From Streptomyces sp. YS415 (GTDB taxonomy: Bacteria; Actinomycetota; Actinomycetes; Streptomycetales; Streptomycetaceae), in the NCBI RefSeq assembly GCF_023544665.1, contig NZ_JAMJFL010000001.1, positions 372,001 through 436,000 on the forward strand: a DNA stretch of 64,000 nucleotides, written 5' to 3'. Positions 52,715 through 64,000 of this stretch are shown piece after piece. Each line of letters starts with the position of its first letter. The first letter of the stretch is position 1. The position numbers and the translations under genes are program-made. The notes below the pieces were generated by a model. It ran no database searches and was not told where the DNA came from. It saw only the letters and a list, made by a program, of their open reading frames with translations.

Positions 52715-53815
52715 ATGATCGCTCGGCTCACGTCGCTCGCCACCCGGTGGACGGCTGTCGTGCCGGTGCTCGCGGTGGTCCTGCTGGTTTTCACCTGGGG
52801 CCGGGACCTGCCGGGCGCGGTCGTCGCGCTGGTGACCCTGGTGCTCGCCGGAGCCGTGCTGGCCGCCGTCCATCACGCCGAGGTCGTCGCCCACCGGGTG
52901 GGCGAACCCTTCGGCTCCCTGGTTCTCGCCGTCGCGGTCACGGTCATCGAGGTCGCCCTGATCGTCACCCTGATGGCGGACGGTGGCACCAAGGGCGCGA
53001 CCCTGGCCCGGGACACGGTCTTCGCCGCCGTGATGATCACCTGCAACGGCATCGTCGGCCTGTGCCTGCTGGTCGCCTCCCTGCGTCACGGCATCGCGGT
53101 CTTCAACCCCGAGGGCACCGGCGCGGCCCTGGCGACCGTCGCCACCCTGGCCACCCTCAGCCTGGTCCTGCCGACCTTTACCACCAGCAAGCCGGGCCCG
53201 GAGTTCTCCACCCTCCAGCTGACCTTCGCCGCCGTCTCCTCGCTCGTCCTGTACGGCTTGTTCGTGGCGACCCAGACCGTGCGGCACCGCGACTACTTCC
53301 TGCCCATCACCCGGCACGGCGAAGTGATCACCGCGGACGACCACGCCGACGCGCCCTCCGCCCGCACCGCGCTGATCAGCCTGGGCCTGCTGGGCCTGGC
53401 CCTGATCGGCGTCGTGGGACTGGCCAAGGCGGTGTCGCCCACCATCGAGTCCGGGGTGGAGTCGGCCGGCCTCGGACACGCCGTCGTCGGTGTGATCATC
53501 GCCCTGCTGGTGCTGCTGCCCGAGACGATCGCCGCGCTGCGCTCCGCCCGCCGCGACCGGGTGCAGACCAGCCTGAACCTCGCGCTCGGCTCGGCGATGG
53601 CCAGCATCGGACTGACCATCCCCGCGGTCGCCCTGGCGACGATCTGGCTCTCCGGCCCGCTCGTCCTCGGCCTGGGCGCCACCCATATGGTGCTGCTCGC
53701 CCTGACGGTCGTGGTGAGCTCCCTGACCGTCGTGCCGGGGCGCGCGACACCCCTCCAGGGCGGAGTGCACCTGGTGATCTTCGCCGCCTACCTGGAACTG
53801 GCGATCAATCCATGA
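52715..53815 (+). CDS. Ca2+/H+ antiporter, ChaA-like (CaCA superfamily)
   Basis: 366 residues, about 11 membrane helices. The two CaCA alpha-repeats are FGSLVLAVAVTVIEVALIVTLMADGG (about 70-95) and VLLPETIAALRSARRDRVQTSLNLALGSAMASIGLTIPAVAL (about 267-308), each with an ion-binding Glu. It probably exports Ca2+ or Na+/K+ in exchange for H+. The C-terminus overlaps the convergent MHS transporter gene by 11 bases. Confidence 0.92.
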   Translation: MIARLTSLATRWTAVVPVLAVVLLVFTWGRDLPGAVVALVTLVLAGAVLAAVHHAEVVAHRVGEPFGSLVLAVAVTVIEVALIVTLMADGGTKGATLARDTVFAAVMITCNGIVGLCLLVASLRHGIAVFNPEGTGAALATVATLATLSLVLPTFTTSKPGPEFSTLQLTFAAVSSLVLYGLFVATQTVRHRDYFLPITRHGEVITADDHADAPSARTALISLGLLGLALIGVVGLAKAVSPTIESGVESAGLGHAVVGVIIALLVLLPETIAALRSARRDRVQTSLNLALGSAMASIGLTIPAVALATIWLSGPLVLGLGATHMVLLALTVVVSSLTVVPGRATPLQGGVHLVIFAAYLELAINP

Positions 53816-55109
53816 CCGGCGCCGGCGCCACCGCCCGCGCCGGACGCGTCTCCGGCAGCAGCGCGAAGCAGCCCAGGCTGACCAGCGCGATCCCGGTGAG
53901 ATACGCCCCCACACCCCACGGCACCCGCCCGCCCTGCTCGGCCAGCGCGGTCGCCGCGATCGGGGTGAGCGCGCCGCCCAGGACCCCGCCGAGGTTGTAA
54001 CCGACCGCGGCGCCGGTGCAGCGCACCCGCGGCTCGTACAGCTCCGGCAGATAGGCGGCGATGACGGCGAACATCGTGATGAACGAGAGCATCGCCCCGA
54101 GGAAGCCGAGGAACATCAGCAGCGGCGCCCCGGTGGCGAGCAGCGCGACCATGGGGAACATCCACACCGCGGCCGCCGCGCACCCGGCCAGACACATCGG
54201 CCGCCGCCCGTACCGGTCCCCGAGCAGCGCCGCCACCGGCGTGAGCGACCCTTTCACCAGCACCGCGCCCATGATGCAGACCAGCATCACCGTACGGCTG
54301 ACCCCGAGCCGTTCCGTCCCGTAGGCGAGGGACCAGGTCGTCACCGCGTAGAAGATCGCGTACCCGACCGCCAGGGCGCCGGCGGTCAGCAGGACGAGCC
54401 GCCAGTGGTCGCGTACCACCTCGGCGAGCGGCATGCGCGCGTGGTCGTCGATCTTCAGGAACTGCGGGCTCTCGGTGAGCGACGACCTGAGCCACAGCCC
54501 CGCCACGGCCAGCACTCCCGCGGCCCAGAACGGTACCCGCCACCCCCACGCGGCGAACTGCGCCTCGGACAGGGTCGCCGCCAGCGCGAGCGTCACCCCG
54601 TTCGCGAGCAGAAAGCCGACCGCCGGGCCCACCTGCGGAAAGCTCGACCACAGTCCGCGCCGCTCGGCGGGCGCGTGCTCCGCGGTCAGCAGGACGGCCC
54701 CGCCCCACTCCCCGCCGAGCCCGAGCCCCTGGAGGAAGCGCAGCACCAGCAGCAGTACGGGCGCGGCCACCCCGATCGTGTCGTACGTCGGCACACAGCC
54801 GACCGCGACCGTGGAGGCGCCGGTCAGCAGCAGCGAGGCGACGAGCACCGGCCGCCGGCCGTGCCGGTCCCCGATGTGCCCGAAGAGCACCGAGCCGAGC
54901 GGCCGGGCGACGAACCCCACCCCGAACGTCCCGAACGCGGCCAGGGTCCCCGCCACCGGCGAGAAGGTGGGGAAGAACAGCGGCCCCAGGACCAGCGCGG
55001 CGGCGGTCCCGTAGACGAAGAAGTCGTAGAACTCGATGGCTGTCCCGGCGAGCGAGGCTGCCGCGAGCCGGAGCATGGAGGGTGCCCTTACGGTGCGTAC
55101 ATCGTGCAT
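53805..55109 (-). CDS. MHS-family (MFS) metabolite:H+ symporter
   Basis: 434 residues, 12 helices. The MHS signature is near the N-terminus: ASLAGTAIEFYDFFVYGTAAALVLGPLFFP, then RPLGSVLFGHIGDRHGRRPVLVASLLLTG (MFS motif A) and LGGEWGGAVLLTAEHAPAERRGLW. The family (ShiA, ProP, KgtP) imports shikimate, proline/betaine, 2-oxoglutarate or similar with protons. Substrate unknown here. ATG at 55109; an upstream ATG exists in other frames only. Confidence 0.92.
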   Translation of the reverse strand: MHDVRTVRAPSMLRLAAASLAGTAIEFYDFFVYGTAAALVLGPLFFPTFSPVAGTLAAFGTFGVGFVARPLGSVLFGHIGDRHGRRPVLVASLLLTGASTVAVGCVPTYDTIGVAAPVLLLVLRFLQGLGLGGEWGGAVLLTAEHAPAERRGLWSSFPQVGPAVGFLLANGVTLALAATLSEAQFAAWGWRVPFWAAGVLAVAGLWLRSSLTESPQFLKIDDHARMPLAEVVRDHWRLVLLTAGALAVGYAIFYAVTTWSLAYGTERLGVSRTVMLVCIMGAVLVKGSLTPVAALLGDRYGRRPMCLAGCAAAAVWMFPMVALLATGAPLLMFLGFLGAMLSFITMFAVIAAYLPELYEPRVRCTGAAVGYNLGGVLGGALTPIAATALAEQGGRVPWGVGAYLTGIALVSLGCFALLPETRPARAVAPAPVMD

Positions 55110-55170
55110 GCCGCGTCAACTACCCACGGTGACGGAGGGTTACGGGGGCGTGCGGCGTGGGCGCCGGGTC

Positions 55171-56217
55171 TCAGTACGTGACCGTGATGCGCCGGGCCGG
55201 TCCGTCGACCCGGACGAGACCGCCGTAGGGAATCACGAGCTGCGGATCGGTGTGTCCGAAATCCACGTCGAAGACGATGGTGGTGGTGGGGGCATACACA
55301 GTCATGGCGCGGAGGACGGCCTCACGCTGCTCCTGGGCGTAACGGGCTGCCTCCTGGGGGCTGTTGGGGTGTTCGAAGGACCAGGTCTTCGGGCGGCCCA
55401 TCAGCAGCGCGGAGAAGCGCCGGAGCAGTCCGCGCTCGCCCATGTTGCGCAGGGTGCGGAAGATCTCGGTGCCGCTCGGCAGTTCCTCCGAGGTCTCCAG
55501 GAGCAGGACGCCGCCGTCGAACTCCGTCAGGTCGCGCGGGATCTCACGGTCGGCCATCAGCAGCCAGCCGAGGATCTCCAGACAGCCGCCCCAACTGCGG
55601 CCCTCCACCACGCGGTCGGCGTTCACCCAGGTCCAGCCGGCGCCCGGCTGTGTCCCGGGCTCCGCGTCGAAGGTGGCCGGGTCGGCCCAGTCACGGTCGA
55701 TGTCGTTCCAGCGGTCGGCGGGGCTCAGCTCGTACTCGCCCGACGTGAACAGCGCCGCCCGCAAAGAGTCCGCCGTCAGCCGGCTCATGGCGACCGGGCG
55801 GCCCAGCGCGGTCATCACCGTCGCGCCGTGATAGGCGACGATCCCGGTATTGCGCAGGAACGCCAGCAGATTCGTGTTGTCGCTCATCCCGAAGAACGGC
55901 TTCGGGTTCGCCCGGATCAACTCCCGGTCCAGGAAGGGCAGCACGGTGATCTGGTCGTCGCCGCCGATGGAGGCGATGACCGCCTTGATGTCCGGATCCG
56001 CGAAGGCGGCGTGGATGTCGTCGGCCCGTTCCCGGGGCGTCGAGCCCATCGTGCGGGTCGCCGGGTACTCCACCGGTTCGAGGCCGTATTCCTTGCGCAG
56101 CCGCTCCAGACCCAGGTCGAACGGGCGTGGGAAGAGTCCGGGCAGGCCGCTGCCGGGGGAGATGACGGCTATGCGGTCGCCGGGGGAGGGCTTGGGCGGG
56201 TACGAGATCGTCGTCAT
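55171..56217 (-). CDS. S66-family LD-carboxypeptidase, MccF-like
   Basis: 348 residues. The nucleophile elbow is PFFGMSDNTNLLAFLRNTG, with Ser in GMSDN; Glu in GGVLLLETSEELPSG and His in DVDFGHTDPQLVIPYGG complete the Ser-Glu-His triad. S66 enzymes either trim the terminal D-Ala from murein tetrapeptides (LdcA) or hydrolyse peptide nucleotide antibiotics such as microcin C (MccF). The insert and ETSEE motif favour the MccF-like branch. No signal peptide; cytoplasmic. Start MTTISYPPKPSPGD at 56217. Confidence 0.9.
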   Translation of the reverse strand: MTTISYPPKPSPGDRIAVISPGSGLPGLFPRPFDLGLERLRKEYGLEPVEYPATRTMGSTPRERADDIHAAFADPDIKAVIASIGGDDQITVLPFLDRELIRANPKPFFGMSDNTNLLAFLRNTGIVAYHGATVMTALGRPVAMSRLTADSLRAALFTSGEYELSPADRWNDIDRDWADPATFDAEPGTQPGAGWTWVNADRVVEGRSWGGCLEILGWLLMADREIPRDLTEFDGGVLLLETSEELPSGTEIFRTLRNMGERGLLRRFSALLMGRPKTWSFEHPNSPQEAARYAQEQREAVLRAMTVYAPTTTIVFDVDFGHTDPQLVIPYGGLVRVDGPARRITVTY

Positions 56218-56321
56218 GCCGGGCAGCGTAGGGGCCGTCACCGCGCCCGCGCACCGTGATAAACCGGGTCCGAGCAGCGGTCTTCTCCAGGCCGCTGGAC
56301 CCCGAACGGACCGGAGGAACC

Positions 56322-56795
56322 GTGCCCCGCACCCTGGCCAACGCCCCGATCATGATCCTCAACGGCCCCAACCTGAACCTGCTCGGCCAGCGCCAGCCCG
56401 AGATCTACGGCTCCGACACCCTCGCCGACGTCGAGGCGATGTGCGCCAAGGCGGCGGCCACGCACGGCGGGACGGTGGACTTCCGCCAGTCCAACCACGA
56501 GGGCGAGCTGGTCGACTGGATCCACGAGGCACGGCTGAACCACTGCGGGATCGTCATCAACCCGGCCGCCTACTCGCACACGTCCGTCGCGATCCTGGAC
56601 GCCCTCAACACCTGCGACGGCATGCCGGTGTTGGAAGTTCACATCTCCAACATCCATCAGCGCGAGGCCTTCCGCCACCACTCCTACGTCTCGGCGCGCG
56701 CCGACGGGGTCATCGCCGGATGCGGTGTGCAGGGCTACGTCTTCGGCGTCGAGCGCGTCGCGGCGCTGGTGGGCGCGGCGCAGGCCACCGCGTAA
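56322..56795 (+). CDS. aroQ: 3-dehydroquinate dehydratase, type II
   Basis: 157 residues from the GTG at 56322, behind GGAGGAACC. Type II hallmarks: [25 protein letters not shown] (with the lid residue region), [37 protein letters not shown] and [22 protein letters not shown]. It converts 3-dehydroquinate to 3-dehydroshikimate in the shikimate pathway as a dodecamer. The catalytic Tyr normally found in the NLNLLGxRxPxxYG lid is replaced or shifted ([10 protein letters not shown] keeps Arg and the later Tyr). No other aro genes lie nearby. Confidence 0.94.
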   Translation: MPRTLANAPIMILNGPNLNLLGQRQPEIYGSDTLADVEAMCAKAAATHGGTVDFRQSNHEGELVDWIHEARLNHCGIVINPAAYSHTSVAILDALNTCDGMPVLEVHISNIHQREAFRHHSYVSARADGVIAGCGVQGYVFGVERVAALVGAAQATA

Positions 56796-56809
56796 CAGGC
56801 GCCGCCCAA

Positions 56810-56838
56810 GGACGCGCGCCCCTTACCGGCGTGCGTCC
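56810..56838 (+). terminator. aroQ terminator
   Basis: GGACGCGCGCC (56810-56820) pairs with GGCGTGCGTCC (56828-56838) through 11 bp including one G-T, with a 7-base loop, 14 bases after the aroQ stop. Nothing else is recognised in the convergent gap to 57033. Confidence 0.65.
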
Positions 56839-57032
56839 CCGCCCCGGGGCCGCCGGTCGAGGGCGGGGAAAGAGACCGGCGACCCGTACCGCGCAGGAGC
56901 CGTCATCCTGAGCGGGCCGCTTCCAGTGGACCGCGCACGGGGATGCGCCGGGAGCGCGCGCAGGGCGCCGATGCGTGCGAAGGCTTCACACGGGGCGCGC
57001 GGGACAGTCCGCGCCCCGCGCGTGGCCGCGGT

Positions 57033-57689
57033 TCACCACCCCCGCGCGCGCCACTCCGGCAGGTGCGGCCGCTCCGCGCCCAGGCTCGTGTCGTTGCCGT
57101 GGCCCGGGTAGACCCACGTCTCGTCCGGCAGCACGTCGAAGAGCTTGGTCTCGACATCGTGCAGCAGACTGGCGAACGCCTCCGGGTCCTTGCGGGTGTT
57201 GCCCACACCGCCCGGGAACAGGCAGTCCCCGGTGAAGACATGGGGGTGGCCGTGCGGGTCGTCGTAGACCAGGGCGATCGAGCCCGGGGTGTGCCCGACC
57301 AGGTGGCGCGCGGTGAGTTCCACGCGCCCCACCCGGATCACGTCGCCGTCGTCGACCAGGACGTCGGTCGGCACCGGGATGCCCTCGGCGTCCTCGCGCC
57401 CCGCGTACGTGCGCGCGCCCGTGGCCGCGACGACCCGCGCGAGCGCCTGCCAGTGGTCGCCGTGCTGGTGGGTGGTGACGACGGACGCGATGCCGTCGTC
57501 ACCGATCATGCCGATCAGCGTCTCCGCGTCGTTCGCCGCGTCGATCAGCACCTGCTCGTCCGTCGCCCGGCAGCGCAGCAGATAGCAGTTGTTGTCCATC
57601 GGACCGACCGCGATCTTGGTGATCATCAGGTCCTTGAGCTCGTGCACGTCCGCCGGGCCCCCGACCGTCACCTCTCCGCTGTACGTCAT
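57033..57689 (-). CDS. MBL-fold metallohydrolase, glyoxalase II-like
   Basis: 218 residues. Metal motif VVTTHQHGDHWQALARVVAATG, then ARHLVGHTPGSIALVY, FTGDCLFPGGVGNTRKDPEAF and VYPGHGNDTSLGAERPHL. This pattern is that of hydroxyacylglutathione hydrolase-like proteins. Streptomyces uses mycothiol, and the adjacent DinB-type gene (9-base gap, same strand) is of the mycothiol-dependent class, so a mycothiol thioester is a plausible substrate; this is inference. Confidence 0.92.
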   Translation of the reverse strand: MTYSGEVTVGGPADVHELKDLMITKIAVGPMDNNCYLLRCRATDEQVLIDAANDAETLIGMIGDDGIASVVTTHQHGDHWQALARVVAATGARTYAGREDAEGIPVPTDVLVDDGDVIRVGRVELTARHLVGHTPGSIALVYDDPHGHPHVFTGDCLFPGGVGNTRKDPEAFASLLHDVETKLFDVLPDETWVYPGHGNDTSLGAERPHLPEWRARGW

Positions 57690-57698
57690 GGCGGCAGC

Positions 57699-58385
57699 CT
57701 ATAGCGGGGGAAGCGCCGGCAGGGGCCCGCCGGACGCCGTGAGCGCCGATCCGTCGCGGCGGCCGCAGAGCCAGCCGAGCACGTCCGCCGGACGCCCGCC
57801 GACCGTGACCGCCGCCCCCTCGGCACGGCCGCTGCGCAGCACGGGACCGCCCTCCGCCTCGATCACCAGGGAGGGGACGTCGGGGTGGCCCAGGAACCGC
57901 TCGGCGAGGAAGTCGCTCTCGCGCCGGACGAACTCCTGGGGCAGATCCTCCAGCTCGTACCCGATCCCGAGGTCCACGTGGTGCAGCTCCACCTCGGCCC
58001 AGCGCCGGAACGGCACCCGGGACGCGGAGTCGGTGACGCCGTTGCGCAGCTCCACGGTCCGGGACCAGTCCGCGGGCGCCTCCCCGGCCCGCGCGAACCG
58101 GGCCGCGCTCTCGCGGACGTCCGTGAGCTGGACGTCCAGTGCGCGCGGCGCGTCCCGCTCGATGTCGGCGTCGCGCGCGTCGGCGGAGAGGTACATGGGG
58201 CGCCCTTCGAGCACGTTCACGAGGGCGTCCGCGTTGCGGGCGAGGTGGGCGAGGACATGGCCGCGGCTCCAGCCGGGCAGCCGTGACGGCTCGGCGACCG
58301 CGGCGTTGTCCAGCTTGGCGGCGGCGGTGAGCAGTCGTTCGGTCGCGTCACGTACACAGGCCAGGTCATGAGCGTGATCAATCAT
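57699..58385 (-). CDS. Maleylpyruvate isomerase-family (DinB-like, mycothiol-dependent) protein
   Basis: 228 residues. Family landmarks: [48 protein letters not shown] (His in [10 protein letters not shown]), [18 protein letters not shown] (two further His), and a C-terminal SCP2-like half ending [30 protein letters not shown]. The three His bind a metal. Such proteins isomerise or conjugate small electrophiles with mycothiol. Operon with the MBL hydrolase gene. Divergent from uvrA. Confidence 0.92.
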   Translation of the reverse strand: MIDHAHDLACVRDATERLLTAAAKLDNAAVAEPSRLPGWSRGHVLAHLARNADALVNVLEGRPMYLSADARDADIERDAPRALDVQLTDVRESAARFARAGEAPADWSRTVELRNGVTDSASRVPFRRWAEVELHHVDLGIGYELEDLPQEFVRRESDFLAERFLGHPDVPSLVIEAEGGPVLRSGRAEGAAVTVGGRPADVLGWLCGRRDGSALTASGGPLPALPPL

Positions 58386-58530
58386 GCTGCTGACCTTAGT
58401 CCGGCCACACCTTCGGGTGAAGGTGGTGAAGCGGTGCCGGAATTCGAATGCGCGTGCTATATGGTCGGAAGTGGCGTCGGGCATGCTGGAGAGCCCGGGA
58501 TTGTTAACGCATCCAGGAATCCGACCGGCG

Positions 58531-58553
58531 TTGTCAGTGGCTCCCCCTAGTCT
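58531..58553 (+). promoter_or_regulatory. PafBC/RecA-NDp-type promoter of uvrA
   Basis: TTGTCAGTG (58531-58539), 8-base spacer GCTCCCCC and TAGTCT (58548-58553): full match to TTGTCRGTG-N8-TANNNT, 55 bases before the uvrA GTG at 58609. No LexA-type palindrome is visible in the gap. Confidence 0.85.
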
Positions 58554-58608
58554 GGAAAAGACGGGGGCCCCGCCCCTGTCACTTCTCTCAAGAAAGGTGC
58601 GGACCGGC

Positions 58609-61677
<3,069 letters not shown>

Positions 61678-61699
61678 GCCCGTCCGGCCCCACCCCGTG

Positions 61700-61733
61700 A
61701 CGCGCCCCCGCGGAGACTCCCGCGGGGGCGCGT
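61700..61733 (+). terminator. uvrA terminator
   Basis: Perfect 14-bp stem (ACGCGCCCCCGCGG and complement) with AGACTC loop, 22 bases past the stop. Confidence 0.88.
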
Positions 61734-61789
61734 GGCATCTCGGCTCGCGCCGAGCCTCAGCCCCGTCGGCCCCGGAAACGTGCCGAGTC

Positions 61790-62710
61790 TCAGTCGGCGT
61801 CCAGCACCCCGGCCAGTTCCGAGGCGTACGGCGGTTCCGCGCCCGCGCGGGAGCAGGTGATCGCCGCCGCGCGTGCCGCGAACCGCAGCAGGGCCGTCCA
61901 GTCGTCCGCGCCGAGCCGCGCGACCGCGTGAGGGGACAGCGCATCCCGGACGGCCAGACCGTGCAGCAGCGCCGCGTTCACCGTGTCCCCGGCCCCGATC
62001 GTGTCCACGACGTCGATCTTCTCGCCCGGTACCGAGTGCTCGCCGTCCCGGGTGAAGACGGTGAGGCCGTCACCGCCGTGGGTGATCACGACGGCCGCGG
62101 GGCCCTCGGCCAGCCACTCGCGCGGGGTGCCGCCGAGCCACTCGGCGTCCTCCGCGGACAGCTTGAGCAGCGACACCGACGGCAGCCAGCGGCGGAAGCG
62201 CGCCCGGTAGGCGTCCGGGTCGGGAATCAGCCCCGGACGGATGTTCGGATCGAGGGCGGTGAACACGCCCTGCGCGGCCGCCGCCCGCATCAGCTCCTCG
62301 TAGGCGGTGGCGCCCGGCTCCAGCACGAGCGAGCAGGTCCCGAAGGACACTGCGCGCGTGCCCTCCGGCAGGGCGGCGGGCGCGGTGAAGAGCCGGTCGG
62401 CGGTGCCGTCGACGTAGAAGGAGTAGGCGGCCGAACCGCCCGCGTCGACCGTGGCGACCGCGAGCGTCGTCGGCTCGGGTCCGCGCTGCACCGCCGAGAC
62501 GTCGACCCCGTCCCGCCGCAGCCCGTCCAGCAGTGCCTCGCCGAAGGCGTCGGAGGACGTGCGGGAGCAGAAGGCGGTGGGGGAGCCGAGGCGACCGAGG
62601 GCCACGGCCGTGTTGAAGGGGCCGCCGCCGAGCGCCGGCCGCAGGCTCGCGAGGGCGCCCGTGCCCTGCGGCACGAGGTCGATCAGGGCCTCACCGGCGA
62701 CGACGATCAC
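61790..62710 (-). CDS. PfkB-family carbohydrate kinase (fructokinase-like)
   Basis: 306 residues. Ribokinase fold: VIVVAGEALIDLVPQG, LGGGPFNTAVALGRLGSPTAFCSRTSSDAFGEALLD, signature VVDTIGAGDTVNAALLHGLA with catalytic Asp, and SVSLLKLSAEDAEWLGG. It probably phosphorylates a hexose such as fructose. The GTG at 62710 overlaps the LacI stop by 4 bases, so regulator and kinase are co-translated and the kinase is in the LacI regulon. Confidence 0.9.
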   Translation of the reverse strand: MIVVAGEALIDLVPQGTGALASLRPALGGGPFNTAVALGRLGSPTAFCSRTSSDAFGEALLDGLRRDGVDVSAVQRGPEPTTLAVATVDAGGSAAYSFYVDGTADRLFTAPAALPEGTRAVSFGTCSLVLEPGATAYEELMRAAAAQGVFTALDPNIRPGLIPDPDAYRARFRRWLPSVSLLKLSAEDAEWLGGTPREWLAEGPAAVVITHGGDGLTVFTRDGEHSVPGEKIDVVDTIGAGDTVNAALLHGLAVRDALSPHAVARLGADDWTALLRFAARAAAITCSRAGAEPPYASELAGVLDAD

Positions 62711-63750
62711 GAGGTGGTTCCTTTCGGGAGGTTCGGCAGCTGCTCGGGGCAGCCGCACGAGGTGCGGTGGACGAAGGCGCAGTCGAGGCGCACGGTGCGG
62801 GCGGGCCGGCCCGGCTCGGCGAGCCGGTCCAGCAGGACACGTACGGCCTGGGCGCCGAGCTCCTTGCTGGGCTGGGCGATCGCGGTGAGCCGGGGGGTGA
62901 ACAGGTCGGCCCAGGCGAAGTCGTCGAAGCAGCACAGGGCGAGGTCGTCGGGCACGGACAGGCCGCGCTCGCGCAGGGCGCGCAGGGCGCCGATGGTCAT
63001 CGCGTTGTTGGCGGTCACCAGGGCCGTGGGCGGCGCGGCGAGGTCCAGCAGGGCGGCGGTCGCGCGTTCGGCGCCGGGGGACTCGGAGTCGCCGTGCGCG
63101 ATCAGCCGCTCGTCGTGGGCGAGACCGGCGTACGCGAGACCGTGCCGGTAGCCGGTGATCCGCTCGGTGGTGGTGCTGAGCCCGGGGCGCCCCGCGACCA
63201 GGCCGATCCGCCGGTGTCCCAGCTCCGCGAGATGGGTGACCAGCCGGGTCGTGGGCGCGGCGCCGTCCGCACACACCTGGTCGAAATGCGGGGCGGCCCC
63301 GTCGTCCACCAGCCGGTCGAGGAACACCGTCGGGACGTCGTGCCGCCGCAGGTAGGCGAGCAGCTCGCGCGGGTCGGCGGAGGGTGCGACGATCATGCCG
63401 TCCACGCGCCGCTCGTGCAGCAGCTGCACGACCTTGCGCTCGTGGGCGGGGTCGTCGTGCGGGTCGGCGATGAGCAGGCTGTAACCGTGCTCCAGGGCGC
63501 CGGCCTCGACGCCCTGGAGGATCTCCGTGAAGTAGGGGTTGCTGATCGCCGACACCGCGAGGCCGATGGACCGGGTGCGCGCGGTCACCAGCGAGCGGGC
63601 CAGGGAGTTCGGGGTGTAACCGAGCCGGTCGATGGCGTCCAGGACGGCCTGCCGGGTGTGCGGGAGCACCGGGCGGGTGTCGTTGAGCACATGGGAGACG
63701 GTCGCCACGGAGACACCCGCGGCACGGGCCACGTCGGCCATGGTGGGCAT
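62707..63750 (-). CDS. LacI-family transcriptional regulator
   Basis: 347 residues. N-terminal HTH PTMADVARAAGVSVATVSHVLNDTRPVLPHTRQAVLDAIDRLGYTPNSLARSL, then a sugar-binding domain (RSIGLAVSAISNPYFTEILQGVEAGALEHGYSLLIADPHDD). The C-terminal SCGCPEQL adds a Cys pair not seen in most members. It likely represses its own operon and the divergent gene through the palindrome at 63820-63847. Inducer unknown; the sugar kinase suggests a fructose-containing or related saccharide. Confidence 0.94.
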   Translation of the reverse strand: MPTMADVARAAGVSVATVSHVLNDTRPVLPHTRQAVLDAIDRLGYTPNSLARSLVTARTRSIGLAVSAISNPYFTEILQGVEAGALEHGYSLLIADPHDDPAHERKVVQLLHERRVDGMIVAPSADPRELLAYLRRHDVPTVFLDRLVDDGAAPHFDQVCADGAAPTTRLVTHLAELGHRRIGLVAGRPGLSTTTERITGYRHGLAYAGLAHDERLIAHGDSESPGAERATAALLDLAAPPTALVTANNAMTIGALRALRERGLSVPDDLALCCFDDFAWADLFTPRLTAIAQPSKELGAQAVRVLLDRLAEPGRPARTVRLDCAFVHRTSCGCPEQLPNLPKGTTS

Positions 63751-63819
63751 CGGGTTCCTCTCCCTCCGGGTGGTGCCGTTCGCTGCTTCTGGCCGGGAAG
63801 GTATCCCATTCGGCGGCAC

Positions 63820-63847
63820 ACGTAAACGCTTGCGCAAGCGTTTACGT
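63820..63847. promoter_or_regulatory. LacI-family operator, perfect 28-bp palindrome
   Basis: The half-site ACGTAAACGCTTGC is followed directly by its exact complement, centred on TTGC|GCAA with the CGCTTGCGCAAGCG core typical of LacI/GalR operators. It lies 70 bases before the regulator ATG and 102 bases before the divergent gene, so it can control both. Confidence 0.88.
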
Positions 63848-63949
63848 CCACGGCTTCGCCGCCGCTCGCGTCCGCTCGCCCCGGCGCCGGTCCCGTCCGC
63901 CCCGGCCGGTATCGTCGCCCTGCCCGCCCTCTGACCAGTGGAGCCTCGT

Positions 63950-64000
63950 ATGCCCGGCCGCCCGACCCCGACCCGTCGTACCGTCCTGCGCGGAGCGGCC
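63950..64000 (+). CDS. Start of a probable Tat-exported protein
   Basis: The ATG at 63950 follows GTGGAGCC and gives MPGRPTPTRRTVLRGAA, 17 codons before the window ends. RRTVLRGA is a twin-arginine motif followed by the beginning of a hydrophobic stretch. Divergence from the LacI-sugar kinase operon and the shared operator suggest an exported glycoside hydrolase, but the catalytic part is outside the window. Confidence 0.6.
   Translation, partial: MPGRPTPTRRTVLRGAA

Overview
The window is chromosomal core sequence from a high-GC actinomycete, almost certainly a Streptomyces. The signs are very strong third-position G/C, many GTG starts behind GGAGG-type ribosome sites, Streptomyces-type gene families (WhiJ-like XRE/DUF397/ATP-binding cassette, mycothiol-type DinB protein, TerD/TerC genes, lipobox and Tat leaders) and housekeeping gene order polA - rpsA - coaE - uvrB - uvrA. 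From memory this order parallels the S. coelicolor region around SCO2003 to SCO1956. I see no prophage, insertion sequence, rRNA, tRNA or CRISPR array.

Layout. 1-3.1 kb: lipoprotein (partial), hotdog thioesterase and an FdhF/YdeP molybdopterin oxidoreductase, all leftward. 3.2-10.4 kb: polA, a DUF4184 membrane protein, a secreted lytic transglycosylase and a DUF3068 membrane protein. 10.4-15.8 kb: leftward methyltransferase-hrpB pair, then rpsA with its promoter, structured leader and terminator. 15.9-25.5 kb: PAC2 protein, coaE, TPR protein, GNAT-like acyltransferase, DoxX, S4 RNA-binding protein, family-5 uracil-DNA glycosylase, RidA-GNAT pair, nucleotidyltransferase and FUSC-type transporter. 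25.5-31.5 kb: nuclease-like EEP protein, MTA/SAH-deaminase-type amidohydrolase, DUF899 protein and a WhiJ-like regulatory island. 31.5-38.6 kb: a decayed PEP-synthase-like gene, a MocR regulator divergent from an AhpD-like gene, an orphan gltD, DUF1772, DUF2293, a P-loop-less uridine-kinase-like protein and an Hrp1-like CBS protein. 38.6-45.9 kb: corA, methyltransferase, psuG-psuK, a VOC protein, ogt, a secreted GDPD and an MHYT protein. 46-52.2 kb: uvrB, two TerD-type genes and terC behind a yybP-ykoY-type (Mn2+) riboswitch. 52.3-64 kb: small alpha/beta-barrel protein, Ca2+/H+ antiporter, MHS transporter, LD-carboxypeptidase, aroQ, MBL hydrolase with a DinB protein, uvrA and a LacI-controlled sugar-kinase operon divergent from a probable Tat-exported protein.

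How it fits together. Four genes (uvrA, uvrB, the O6-alkylguanine methyltransferase gene and a terD) carry matches to the actinobacterial LexA-independent damage promoter (RecA-NDp/PafBC type, TTGTCRGTG-N8-TANNNT), and polA has a near match. The window is therefore partly a DNA-damage regulon. TerC seems to be controlled separately by a manganese riboswitch whose 3' P1 strand is perfectly complementary to the terC Shine-Dalgarno region. Other unusual features are Lys/Ala-rich tails or linkers in both UvrA and UvrB, a TerD protein joined to an FtsK/HerA-like domain without a visible Walker A, several minisatellites growing out of gene 3' ends, and repeated use of the palindrome CACGCGCGCGTG inside coding sequence in different reading frames.
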